From Ctena decussata (lineage: Eukaryota > Mollusca > Bivalvia > Lucinida > Lucinidae), in the NCBI GenBank assembly GCA_963989385.1, contig OZ022499.1:101726786-101790785 (forward strand): a stretch of 64,000 bases of DNA, in the 5' to 3' direction. The first letter of the stretch is position 1. Every line of letters begins with the position of its first letter. Shown piece by piece: positions 21,843 through 32,900 of this stretch. The notes under the pieces were generated by a model, which was not told the origin of the DNA, did not search any database, and saw only the letters and a list, made by a program, of their open reading frames with translations. The position numbers and the translations under genes are program-made.

Positions 21843-24800
21843 TTGCATTGTAACATTAGAAGCATACGTAACAAACTAGAGCATATTTTAACTAATTTTT
21901 GCGATTTCGATCTTTTGTGCTTCACGGAAACACATCTTGATAATAGCGTTACTGATGAAACCGTCAATCTTTCTAAAAAGTTTGATGTACCATATCGTAA
22001 AGATAGATCTTGTCATGGTGGTGGAATTTTGGTTTATATAAATTCATGCTTAATACATAAGAGACGGACTGACTTAGAAATATTTTGGGACGAATCTATT
22101 TGGGTCGATGTTCGCATAAATAATCAACCACATCTTCCCGGTATCTTTTATAGTCCTAAACCACAAGATCAAAACTTTTTTAGAGCTCTTAATCTAAATA
22201 TTGAAAAAGCTATTGAGTCTACTGGAAATCTAATAATTCTGGGCGACTTGAATGAAGATTTGTTGAATCATAATTATCGTAATTTACAAGATGTTTTAAC
22301 TATTAATTCTTTACAAAATATTATAAATGTTCCTACACGTGGGAGAGCACTTTTAGATCCCGTTATAGTACCGGATGATTTAACAATTTATGATAGTGGT
22401 ACAATTACAAATCCAGCTAATATTTCAGATCATTCGGCGACTTATTTAATAGTTCCTCATAATTATTCTGTTTCTTGTGCATATAGCCGCAGAATCTGGC
22501 TGTATAAAAGAGCAGATTTTGCTCAACTTGATGAATCACTAAGACTGTTTAATTGGGAATGTCTAAAGGAAGGCACCGTAAATGATTGCTGCGAACTGTT
22601 CACAAATAAGTTTATTGAATTTGTTAATTCTGCTATACCTCATAAAGATATCACTGTTCGACCAAGTGATAAACCTTGGTACGATACAGAAATTCGTAAA
22701 TATTCCAGAAAACGTGATCGTATGAAGTCCAAAGCTATTAAATCCTCGTTATTGTCAGATTGGTACAAATATAAAATTATTCGTAATAAAGTTAATAATC
22801 TAAAAACACATGCAAAGGAGGTGTTTTATAATAATCTTGAATTGTCATTACTTACTAGTTATAGTAATAATAAGAAAGATTTTTGGAAAATTGTACGACA
22901 TTTTGTTAATAAAAAAAGATTCAGTGTCCACGATACCACCTTTACGAACTCTTTCGGACTCTGGCGAGACCATCTTTCATGTCTCTGATGAAGAAAAAGC
23001 CAACTGCTTGAATTCTTACTTTGCTTCTGTGTCTTCTTTAGACGATTCGCAGGCTACTTTACCACCTTTTACTGATCTTACTGATAAAGTTTTATATAAT
23101 GTAATTACAACTGAACAGGAAATAAAGGATATCATAGATACGTTGGACATAAATAAAGCATCAGGACCCGATCTGATTAGTAATAAAATGATCAAATATG
23201 TATCAGGAGCTATTGCCATACCGTTGTGTATAATTTTCAATCGTTCTATGTTCGAAAGTATATTTCCTGATATTTGGAAAATAAGTAATCTAGTACCGCT
23301 GTTTAAAAAAGGAGAAAGGGCAATGCCTTCTAATTACCGTCCTGTAGCCTTATTGAGTAATTTTGGTAAAGTTCTAGAACGAATTGTTTTCAAACATATG
23401 TATAATCATTTGTGCAGCAATCATATGCATCTATTATATAAATATCAATCAGGATTTCGACCTGGACACTCTACTACTTTTCAGTTAATAGATATTTTTC
23501 ATCACATTTGCCAGTCGTTCGACGAAAAGCAGTATTCGTGCATGGTCTTTTGCGATATATCAAAGGCGTTTGATAAGGTATGGCATAGGGGTCTCTTGTT
23601 TAAACTTCGCTAAAACGGTATCAAAGGTAATCTTTTAGGTTGGATCGCAAATTACTTGTCATCAAGACAGCAAAAAGTTCATATCAATTCTGCATCATCC
23701 ACGCAACTCACAACATCTGCTGGTGTCCCACAGGGGTCAGTTTTGGGACCACTTTTATTCCTTATATATGTGAATGACGTAACAGAAAATCTTTTAAGTC
23801 TAACTCGCCTTTTTACTGATGATAGTTCTTTGTTCTTTTCTGCTGCAAATCCTAGGGATATAGAAGGTATTCTTAATCATGACCTGGTTTTGATATCATC
23901 ATGGGCAAAAGTGTGGTTGGTAGATTTTAATCCTGTTAAAACCGAAGCGTTACTTTTTAGTCTTAAACCTGTTGAATACATACCTTCACTTAATTTCAAC
24001 GATACTGAAATAAAATTTGTAGATAGTCACAAACATCTAGGTGTTACTTTTACACATAATGGACACTGGCACACACATATTGACACTATTCTAAAATCTG
24101 CATACAAAACGGTGGGTATTATGCGTAAATTGAAATATACTTTCAGCCGTGAGGCGTTAAATCAGATGTATATATCGTACGTTAGACCTTTGTTAGAATA
24201 TTCTTCTATTGTATGGGATGGTTGCACAGAACAGGATAAAAATGCTTTAGAAGTCCTTCAAAATGAGGCAGCTCGTATAGTTACTGGGTTAACAAGATCG
24301 ACCAGCATTGAAAATTTATATAAAGAACGTGGTTGGGATTCACTTGTAAAAAGAAGGCATTTTCAAAAATTATGTTTTATGTTCAAATGTATTAACAACC
24401 TTGTTCCAGATTATATAACGGATATTGTCCCGCCTCGTGTTCGAGAGATCTCAAATTATCCCTTGCGTAATCGTGAAAATGTTTCAAATATGTACACAAG
24501 AACGGAAATTTCACATAAATCATGTATACCTTCCTCTATTTCCTGCTGGAATAATCTACAATTTGATATTAGGGAGGCGAATACATATTCATCCTTTCAT
24601 CAAAGACTGAAAACTGTAATTTATGACAATATTAAAGTTCCTATTTACTTTGTTAAGGGCAACAGAAAATTGTCCACTCTGCATGCCAGAATTCGTAACA
24701 ACTGTAGTGACCTAAAAAGTGATTTATTTCGTAATCATCTATCTGCAAACAGTTTTTGTTCCTGTGGGAACGATAATGAAGATGCTCTGCATTATTTTTT

Positions 24801-24975
24801 CGAATGTGAAAACTTCAACTATTTAAGAATTTTAATGTTTCGTAAAACCCGATCGTTGCATCCTCTTAGTTTAAATATGATACTTTACGGTAAACCTGGT
24901 TTATCTAATGATGAAAATTTTCTTCTTTTTCAGGCTGTCCAACAGTATATAAAAGACAGTGGAAGATTTAATTAG
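21843..24975 (+). pseudogene. LINE ORF2: APE endonuclease and reverse transcriptase, disabled
   Basis: The endonuclease part (21843 to about 22560) starts 'LHCNIRSIRNKLE' and includes 'TETHLD', 'ILGDLNED' and 'ISDHSATY'. The RT part includes 'SNYRPVALLSNFGKVLER', 'GVPQGSVLGPLLFLIYVND' and the catalytic box at 23809-23838, here FTDD rather than the usual FADD. The C-terminus has a cysteine/histidine knuckle (CSCGNDNEDALHYFFEC). Lesions: a frameshift at the A run near 22909-22917; a TAA stop at 23611-23613 where Gln is expected; and the T-run frameshift near 21842. Clade assignment to CR1/jockey is by recognition only. Confidence 0.9.
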
Positions 24976-25433
24976 ATCTGTTTTTCTTCCCATACATTTT
25001 CTGGTTTACTGGGGCTAATGGCTGACACTGTGGTTCTCGAGTTATTGGTCTTCTTGATTTCTTTTTTTTCTTCTGTCTTTCCTTTTTTCTATTATTTATT
25101 TTTTGATCTTGTTTATGTGCAGTTACCGTCATGGTCCTAAATATTGAGACAAAGTGCCAGTTGTACGGTATGGTGTGGGCTTGGATCAGACAGCTGCCAA
25201 TGGAGCGGTCTGATCTGAGTGCTCACTGTTTTCCGCATAATGTACATTAAACCGGATATACTGTGAGCATAAAGTGTCTCAATGTTTGGAATTATGACGG
25301 TGACTGAATTGTTAGCTGTTAGCCATGTTGCTGTTGTATTGAATATTGTAGGGGGAGGGCTGTAACTAATGTTGTGAGAACTTGTAGCCCGACCCCATTG
25401 CTACTATTTGAGCAATAAAATATGTTTAAACTG

Positions 25434-25850
25434 TTTCGTTTCCTCAAAATAGCTTTCCGTTCCCACGCTTTACTTTTCCGTTCCCTCAAACTAGCATTTC
25501 TTTGCCTCAAAATAATATACCGTTCCCACGCATTGCTTTTTCTTTGCCTTAAAATAATACACCATTGCCATGCATTACTTTATCGTTGCCTCAAAATAAT
25601 AATTCGTTCCCTCACAATAATATTTGGGTCGTCCAAAACAACATTTCGTTTCCACGCATCACTATTTCGTTTGCACGTTCTAATATTTCTTTCTCTTGCA
25701 AAATAAATTCGTGTCCTTAAAATAGTATTTCGTTATCTCGCAATAATATTTTGTTCTATCACAGCAGTATTTTGAGCGCACAGATTACTATTCCGTTCAC
25801 ACGAAATGATATTTCGTTCCCACGATTTACTATTATGAGGCCTCGCAATG
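25434..25850. repeat. Left terminal minisatellite of the foldback element, part 2
   Basis: Continuation of the 21600-21767 array past the LINE: units like 'ttccgttcccacgctttact' and 'ttccctcaaaataatatt', becoming degenerate toward 25850. Confidence 0.85.
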
Positions 25851-25965
25851 AATAAAACTATATCTATTTTTAGCTTTACACAGATCAGTGTATCATGGGC
25901 GTTGACAAGAGCTCTGTTTTGAAATAGGGCATTTCATAATGATAATCAGTTTGGTCAACATTATA

Positions 25966-26860
25966 TTAAATCTTTGAACATGGCAATTGAATTGCATGTA
26001 CAGATTCTACCAACAATTTAAAAATAAGAAACTGAGAAAATGTAGCATCATTATAATCATAATAGGAAAACTTTACGCTTGAACAACGTCTACCCAACGT
26101 TGGACAAACATTATTGGCGTTTCTGAACGTTGGGTCAGCGTTGTCCGAACATCGCGTGCTCACTCGGCGGTGTCGACCATCAGTTCGCGGAGTACTTGTA
26201 TGGTTCACGAGGGGCTCTGGGTTCGTGATCAGTAGAGCCACGATTTTGTCCACATCTGTTACATTTGAGAGGTGGCTGGAGGGGCGCAGAGATGGTGATA
26301 GTGATGGCTGAATTGCTTCCAGTGAAGGAGAGTCTGCTTTTGTGACTTCCTGTTTATTTCCTTTGGCAGTGTGACCATTTCGAGGGGCCTGCACAGGAGT
26401 GAAGGATTTGCTCCAAGGCGAGCAAATTCTTTCCTTTGAGAATTGGCCCCAGTTTTGGATTTGCAGAGACTGGGATGGCTGAATTGCATCCATTGAAAGT
26501 GTACTCATTCACCTTATCATTTAGGTACTTGGTAAGACAGCTAACTCAGGGCCCGGAAATACTCCAGTAATTTAATAGAGACAGTTGGCATAATAACCTT
26601 TGAGCTATGGTAAAGCTGTGGTGTGTGGTGTGGGTGTATCTCCATATTTTTCCACCAGGTTTCCACAGGGAGACAACTGCTATGACTTCCTTCTTGCTTC
26701 CCTAGGTGACAGTGCCTTTTCTGGCAGGCCTGCTATGGAGCGATAGCATTTGCTTCGATGGGGGCAAATTCGTTTCTTAGGAGTTGGCCCCGAATTAGAG
26801 GGGGGGCACAGAGATTGGGATGACTGAAAGTACTAGACTGGCTGCAGTTAAGAACATAGA
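25966..26860. repeat. Internal part of the foldback element with a diverged repeat
   Basis: A segment around 26290-26480 (minus: AIQPSQSLQIQNWGQFSKE) is echoed around 26740-26830 (minus, with 'ttcggggccaactcctaag'). Spacing is about 360 bp. The 180-codon minus-strand frame at 25966-26508 lies here. It has no known domain and I do not call it a gene. A small palindromic part, 'acccaacgttgg', lies near 26091. Confidence 0.4.
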
Positions 26861-27059
26861 TAAAATGACAATAATAATAATTATTGTAATACAAAATTAT
26901 GATAATAAAAATAATGACAATGTTGAATAGAAAAGAATAATAAAATAAAAAATATGGTTGGCCTTCAATACAAACGGAGTCAAATTAAGACTTGTAACAT
27001 TTAGAATAAAGCATTTAGCCTGGAAACCAGGCTGCTAAAATACACTATGGTTTTGCTTA

Positions 27060-27600
27060 TACCACCACCAAATAGTTTTGTGAGAAAACGAAAAGCTATT
27101 TCATAGGAAAGAAATGTTAATTTGAGTGAACGAAATATTATGGTAAGGAAATGAAATAGTATTGCGTAGGAAAGAAATGGTAACCCGTGGCCACGGAATA
27201 TTATCTTGAGGGAATGAAATTTCAATCTGAGGGAACGACAAAGTAATGCGTGGGAACGAAATATTAATTTGAGTGAACAAAATGTTATTTTGAGCGAACA
27301 AAATTGTAAAGTGTGGGAACGGAATATTATTTTGAGGGAACGAAATGCTATTTTGAGGAAACGAAAAAGTAAAGCGTGGGAACGAAATATTATTTTGAGG
27401 GATCGAAATGCTATTTTGAGGAAACGAAAAAGTAAAGCGTGGGAACGAAATGTTACTTTGAGGGAACGAAATATTAAATTGAAGGAACGAAAAAGTAAAG
27501 CGTGGGAACGGAATACTATTTTGATTGAACGAAATATTAAATTGAGGGAACGAAATCGCAATGCGTGGGAACGAAATGCATTTTGTAGGAACAAAATCAG
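27060..27600. repeat. Right terminal minisatellite of the foldback element
   Basis: The mirror image of the left arrays: units 'aaagtaaagcgtgggaacga' and 'aatattattttgagggaacg'. All frames are open over long distances (up to 251 codons on the minus strand and 141 on the plus), with a 9-13 residue period such as KSKAWERN/ILRERN. Confidence 0.9.
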
Positions 27601-28057
27601 TGTATATATTGCTATGTCCCCTCCCGGGCTTCGTAAAATACCGAGTTCTACGAACTTATTGAACTCCCCTCGTATGTTTTGCACATTAGACTGATCCCGA
27701 CTTGCCATGTTCATGGAACAGAAACCAAGCTTTCTTGGTGTTGTTTTTTCTGACATTTGTTCACTTTTCTTTCTGCAAGTCTGGCAGGTAAGATATTTTA
27801 AAAATTCTAATATGACGTTTAGGTTTTCCCCATTGAGCCTACAGGAAGCGGCGCCGTTTGAAAAGGGCCTGGTATGATTTCGGCCATATTTGGCCCCCTC
27901 TCAAAATTTATTCAAATATTGTTTTTTTTCATTAATCACCTTTTCAACAATATAAATATAGAAAACGGAGATGTTACGGCTTGTACAAGAAAATTTAAAG
28001 CCATTCGTTTTTCCATGCATTTTTGCCGGGTTTTTTTAGCAAAGAGCAGGGTGTAGG

Positions 28058-28231
28058 TGTAAAATAGTGAATGAAAACACTGTTTAACTACTATAGATGT
28101 TTATTATATAAAACCCGCAGAGCAACTGAAGTATATTCTAAGAGCATGCTGGATTTAATCTGATACATTATGAACTATAACCTTAGCTTATTTAAATATG
28201 TAAATGCTAATCTATAGGCAACAACACTACA
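28058..28231 (-). repeat. 3' LTR of the Gypsy element
   Basis: 174 bp, from tgtaaaatag to cactaca on the plus strand. Matches the 5' LTR with one visible difference. Confidence 0.96.
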
Positions 28232-28245
28232 TCCCTTTTCCCCTT
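28232..28245 (-). promoter_or_regulatory. Polypurine tract
   Basis: On the minus strand aaggggaaaaggga lies directly before the 3' LTR. This is the expected place and composition for the plus-strand DNA primer of an LTR element. Confidence 0.85.
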
Positions 28246-29901
28246 AGATTTGAACTTCATTTTTATAAACAGAAAATATCATGCATTAAGATTAAACTGG
28301 TATTAAATTAGGGATGCTAAAAGTCACGTAGTACTCTTTCGCATTTGACCTATAATTGTTCCTGGTAATTCTGAATGTAATAACAAAACATCAAGTCTGT
28401 GGTTTTGTAACTTCATGGGAAAGTTATTCCAGTCTGCCATTAACACTTTTATCTTAAACAGTTATTCCAAACAATGTTTGTACTTGAGATATACTTGAGA
28501 ATACACCCGTAATCCTGATTTTCATGAATAAAGGACACACTTCTGCACGAGAATACTTTGGAAATAAACCGCTAAAGCCCGTGAGCTCGCGATAGTGTTA
28601 CATACGCGTGACTGCACGCTTTGTTTGTGCTTACCTGTATAAAAATGAACAGCGTTGAGAGAGAAGATGCCTTATGGCATAATACAAAAAAGAGAGACCC
28701 GATGGGCCTGTGTATATGCACAGACTGATCGAAGTCTCTATTTCTGGTAGGAATAATGTACTACTATAACCTCTCTGAAATCATGAAAATTAGAATGCCT
28801 CTGTCAGTATGAGCACATGCGAGTCTAAGGCTTCTTTTCTCGCGACACTGTTCAAATGTTGATATGTTAGTGTGTGTGATTGTAGAGTTGCTTAATAAAG
28901 ACTGGTAGAATTTGTAAGTATATGTATATGCAATAAACTCTCGTTGTCTCAAACACCGATATTTTAAAGTACCTGTTTTTCTCAAAGCCAGATTGAGATA
29001 CTTTTTGCTTGAGTTTGACTCTTTTTATCGCATACTAACATTAACCCAAAGTAAAATTTCTGGTTTCTTGGACTTTGAGACAGCGATGGTTGGCTGTATA
29101 TTACCTCATAAGTATAAGCTCTTTTGCCATATCGAACAGGCTGATGACAGCGTTGATTTTGATGGGTTGACGTCATGAAACGCCCCATCTGGATCTCCGC
29201 TGTTATCAGCTTGTCATGAATATTACATATTGGGAGGTGAAAGAACTAAACGGTCTCCCGGGATAGATATAAGGTCTCCGCAATGGGCGCACGGCATGGA
29301 GTCAGCTCAGAGTCAATGCTGTGCACCTGCTCTTTAACAATTCAACTGGCTTGTTTGTATTTAATCACTGTAATATTTCATTTCACAACGCCAACGCCAT
29401 AACCATTATTGTATGAATGTTATTGTTGATTCTCTTGCTGTTTACATGTAAACCAGAGATGATCAAATAAACTTGGTAAACTTGGAGATTATATAGTTTA
29501 GAGTTACACACTAAATCTAGATATTATCTACTAAACCTTCTTAAGAAAGCAATTACAAATTATAAACAGAAAGCAAGCAAAAGCTTCTCCGCAAATGTTT
29601 CAGATAAATTGTACGATAATGTCATGTTGTTTCAGTTTTAGTTTGTTTTTATTCTCACACCCAAAGAGTAATGTACGAAACATGTGTTGTAAAATACATA
29701 ATTCTCTGAAAGTATATTCCTGCATTTTACCGTATTAACTCTAAAACTTATGAAGATTTTAATAATTAAAATACTGCAATTTTGTCTAGACTATGTGTCA
29801 AGAAATGGTCGATCTGGGGTTATTATGCCCATTAGCACTGATCGCCATGATATCTTGCAAAGCCAAAAGATGCCTTATGATATTTACAATATTTACACAC
29901 T
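28246..29901 (-). other. Long noncoding region between pol and 3' LTR
   Basis: About 1.66 kb with no frame above 75 codons, so no env is present. It includes near 28930-29100 a part resembling the 'gtaaattttctgg ... gagata' units of the pogo-type MITE at 18980 (here gtaaaatttctggtttcttg). It may be a captured genomic segment or a decayed third gene. Confidence 0.6.
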
Positions 29902-32900
29902 CTATGTCGTAACATAGTCTTTCAAATAAGTAGGTGGTCGTCTTTCACGGTGTGACCTCCGTAACATGTCACCATCGGATTGTTCCGGTAAATCCTCAAC
30001 TTCGTCACTGGCTGGTGGTACCTGTACTGATCCTCGAATCGGTTTGAAAAACGTAGAGTTTCTAGTGATAGATTTGTCTTCCCTTTCTGCAGTGACCATT
30101 GTCCCTTTCTTGTCTGTAACCTGATATGGTTTCGGGTCAAATGGGGTTGACAGTTTATTTTCCTTTGGTTGCTTAACCAGTACATTGTCTCCAACTGTCA
30201 CGTTTGATTTTCGTGCATTATTGCGCTCATCAGCATACAATTTCATTTTCAGCTTTTTGTGCTTATCGATATCTCTGAGTTTCTTGTCATTTGATTTGGG
30301 TGTAAACTGCGGCAGTCTAGTTTTTATGTTCCTACCAAACAAAATTTCTGCTGGAGCCTTGTTTAATGTAGCATGCTTAGTTGCTCGATAATTTCTCAAG
30401 AAGTTGTACATTTCTTGCTTCCAGTTTTTGTTCTCCACGAAGGCTGCACGAATTGCCTTGCATATTGTTTTGTTAAACCTTTCACACTCTGAATTCGCTT
30501 TTGGCCATAGAGGTGTGATCTTCCTATGTTCAAATCCTAGATAGTTCGCAAAGTTTTTGAATGCTTCTGAGTTCATAGGAGCACCGTTATCCGATTTTAG
30601 CACACATGGTGACCCAAATAATCCAAAGGTTTTGTCCAAAACTGGTATAACAGTTTTCGCACTCAATGACTGGATTATCTCAACGACTGGGTATCTGGAA
30701 TATTCGTCCATTATAACGAGTAAATAACTCCCATTGGGAAAAGGTCCACAAAAGTCCATGCTAAGCACTGTCCATGGTGCATCCGGTAAATCTGACATTT
30801 GTAAAGGTTCAGATGTTTTCATGGGTGTGGCTGCTAAACACGGTATACACCCTCGACACAGTTCTTCAACTTTCCTATCGATCCCAGGGAAATATATTTT
30901 CTCTCTTAACAATTGCTTAGTTTTTACAATCCCGAGGTGTGATTGATGAGCAATCTTGACTACTCGTGACTGTAAGTCCTTTGGTATAACAAGTCTGTTG
31001 TCATGCAACAAAATTTCTCCATGCTGCACTTTCGCCAACGTGAGTTCATTCCGTAACCTGCAAAACGTATCTACAGTCTTGTTTTGATAAGATTTATCCC
31101 AGCTGCCTGATTTTACGCATTGTATCACCGTTTGAAGTTCATGATCATTATTTGTACTGAGGCAGATTTCTTTCAGGGTCATTGACTTAGGAACATTGCT
31201 GTCTATCAAGTAGTTCACATAACATTCCGCAATATCCTGCTGTCTGCTATTATCGGCAATCAGCTGATCTTTGTTTGGGTGTCTGCTCAGGTAATCGCTT
31301 ATGTTAGACTTGCCACTTTTATAAACGACCTTGAAATTGTAATCCTGCAAACGTAACTGCCAGCGTAGAATCCTTGCAGGCGGTTTTGACTTTGGATTAT
31401 TGAATATGATCTCAAGGGCTTGGTGATCACTGATTAACGTGAAATAATGTCCGTATAGGTACAATCTGAAGTGTTCAATCGCCCAAACAATGGACAGGGC
31501 TTCGCGTTCAGTTTGACAGTAACGCTGTTCAACATCTGATAGCGCTCTGCTCGCGTATGCAATTACTTTTCCATTTTGCATCAAAACACTTCCTAAGCCT
31601 ACAGGGCTTGCGTCCACGAACAATGAAGTATCAGTCTGTTCTTTTGGGTCGAAATATGCCATTACTGTTTCACTTGTTAACACACGTTTCAGTTCGTTAA
31701 ATGCATCGTCTTGTTCTTTTGACCAGTGCCATTGCACATCCTGTCTGGTCAGGTATCTTAATGGAGCTGTGATCGTGCTGTATTGTGGAATAAACCTTGA
31801 CAAATAATTGCTCATGGCTAAAAATGAACGTACCTCTGACACACATGATGGTGTGTCCATGTTCTTGATGGCATCCACCTTCTGTGGTGAAGCTGAAATT
31901 CCTGCTGCGCTGAAGACATGTCCATAGAATTCAATTCTATCCTTGTTGTATTCACACTTGTTCTTATGTAAAGTCAAGTTTCTTTCTTGCAGTCGAGCAA
32001 ATGTTGCCTCGAGCCTTTTGTCATGCTCTTCCTGATCTTTGCCATATACTATTATGTCATCACTTATGTTCTTAACACCCTCTAATCCATGTAACACGTT
32101 TCTTAACGTATTTTGAAAAATTTCAGCAGCAGAATTTATTCCAAAGCACAATCGTTTATATCGAAATAATCCTGCATGTGTTGTGAAACATGTAATGTTC
32201 CTCGAGCTTTCTGCCAGGACTAACTGGTTATAGCCTTTTACTAAGTCCAGCTTTGAAAAGACTTTGGCACCGTTTAGATCCACGATTATGTCGTCTACGG
32301 TCGGAATTATGTATCGTGTACGCTTTATGGCACGATTTGGCTCTCTCATATCAACACATATCCTTACTTCGTTTTGTGATTTGGGCTTAGGTGCAACGAC
32401 TATTGGTGACACCCATGGCGTTGCTCCACCATCCACTTCCTCGATCAAATCGTTGTCAATCATGATTTTCAGTTCCCTTTCCACGTCTTTACGTACATGG
32501 AACGGTATGCGTCGGTGCGGCTGTTGTACCGGCTGAACGCTTGGGTCGACGTGCAAGTCTATTTCAATATCTTTTAACTTGCCTATGCCTTCGAAAATCG
32601 ACGAATATTTCTGGCATAAGTGTTCAGCTTTATTGTTTCCAGATGTAAACATAGATATTTTAGGAATTACCTGTAGTTCGACAGCTGAGTCATAGCACAG
32701 TAAACATCCACTTGCACCTTGTGTTACGTATATGGTCGCAGTTGTAATTTTTTGCTTGGTTTCAATGGTTCCAATAAATTTTCCTAACAATGGAAAGTTA
32801 GTGTTTGAACCGTAGGTGAAAACTTTGGTATCAGTTTTTGACAATTTTGGTTTTACCTTGAAGCTGTTGTAGGTACTTTCATCTAAAACGTTTATACTTG

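Larger units (their letters stand above)
21768..25433 (+). mobile_element. LINE (CR1/jockey-type non-LTR retrotransposon), 5'-truncated
   Basis: About 3.7 kb inserted in the minisatellite. An 11-bp duplication, tttcgtttcct, lies at 21757-21767 and 25434-25444. Removing the element and one copy restores a continuous array. It holds most of ORF2 (endonuclease and reverse transcriptase), then about 460 bp of 3' UTR ending in 'gcaataaaatatgtttaaac' with no poly(A). The 5' end is cut within the codons for the leucine run just before a 2A-like motif. Confidence 0.9.
21572..27635. mobile_element. Foldback element with tandem-array termini
   Basis: The left end is tacggagcccgggagaggac; the right end is the inverted match (gtcccctcccgggcttcgta). 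A 6-bp duplication aaatac flanks it at 21566-21571 and 27636-27641. Just inside each end lies an array of about 26-bp units of the form 'atttcgttcccacgcattac / tttttcgttccctcaaa', in mirrored orientation at the two ends. Without the LINE it would be about 2.4 kb. No transposase is visible. The internal part (25850-27060) has its own repeat of about 360 bp. This architecture resembles FB-type elements. Confidence 0.82.
20672..27674 (-). mobile_element. mariner element, interrupted by a foldback element
   Basis: The left end is TA-cgaggggagctcactaagtt (20672 on). The right end is its inverted counterpart (aacttattgaactcccctcg-TA, ending 27674). The TA on both sides is the usual mariner target duplication. 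Without the 6,070-bp insertion (21572-27641) only about 930 bp of mariner remain, shorter than the usual 1.3 kb. The transposase relic lies at 20778-21429. Confidence 0.85.

Noticed and set aside
25966..26508. 180-codon minus-strand frame inside the foldback element
   Set aside because: It contains diverged internal repeats (AIQPS...), has no domain, and is short of evidence for being the missing transposase.
27001..27756. 251-codon minus-strand frame and a 141-codon plus-strand frame
   Set aside because: Both lie in the right minisatellite arm of the foldback element and read as periodic peptides; they cross the foldback and mariner ends.
28764..29188. env or accessory gene in the Gypsy element
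   Set aside because: Only two overlapping frames of about 70 codons with no signal peptide or transmembrane segment.
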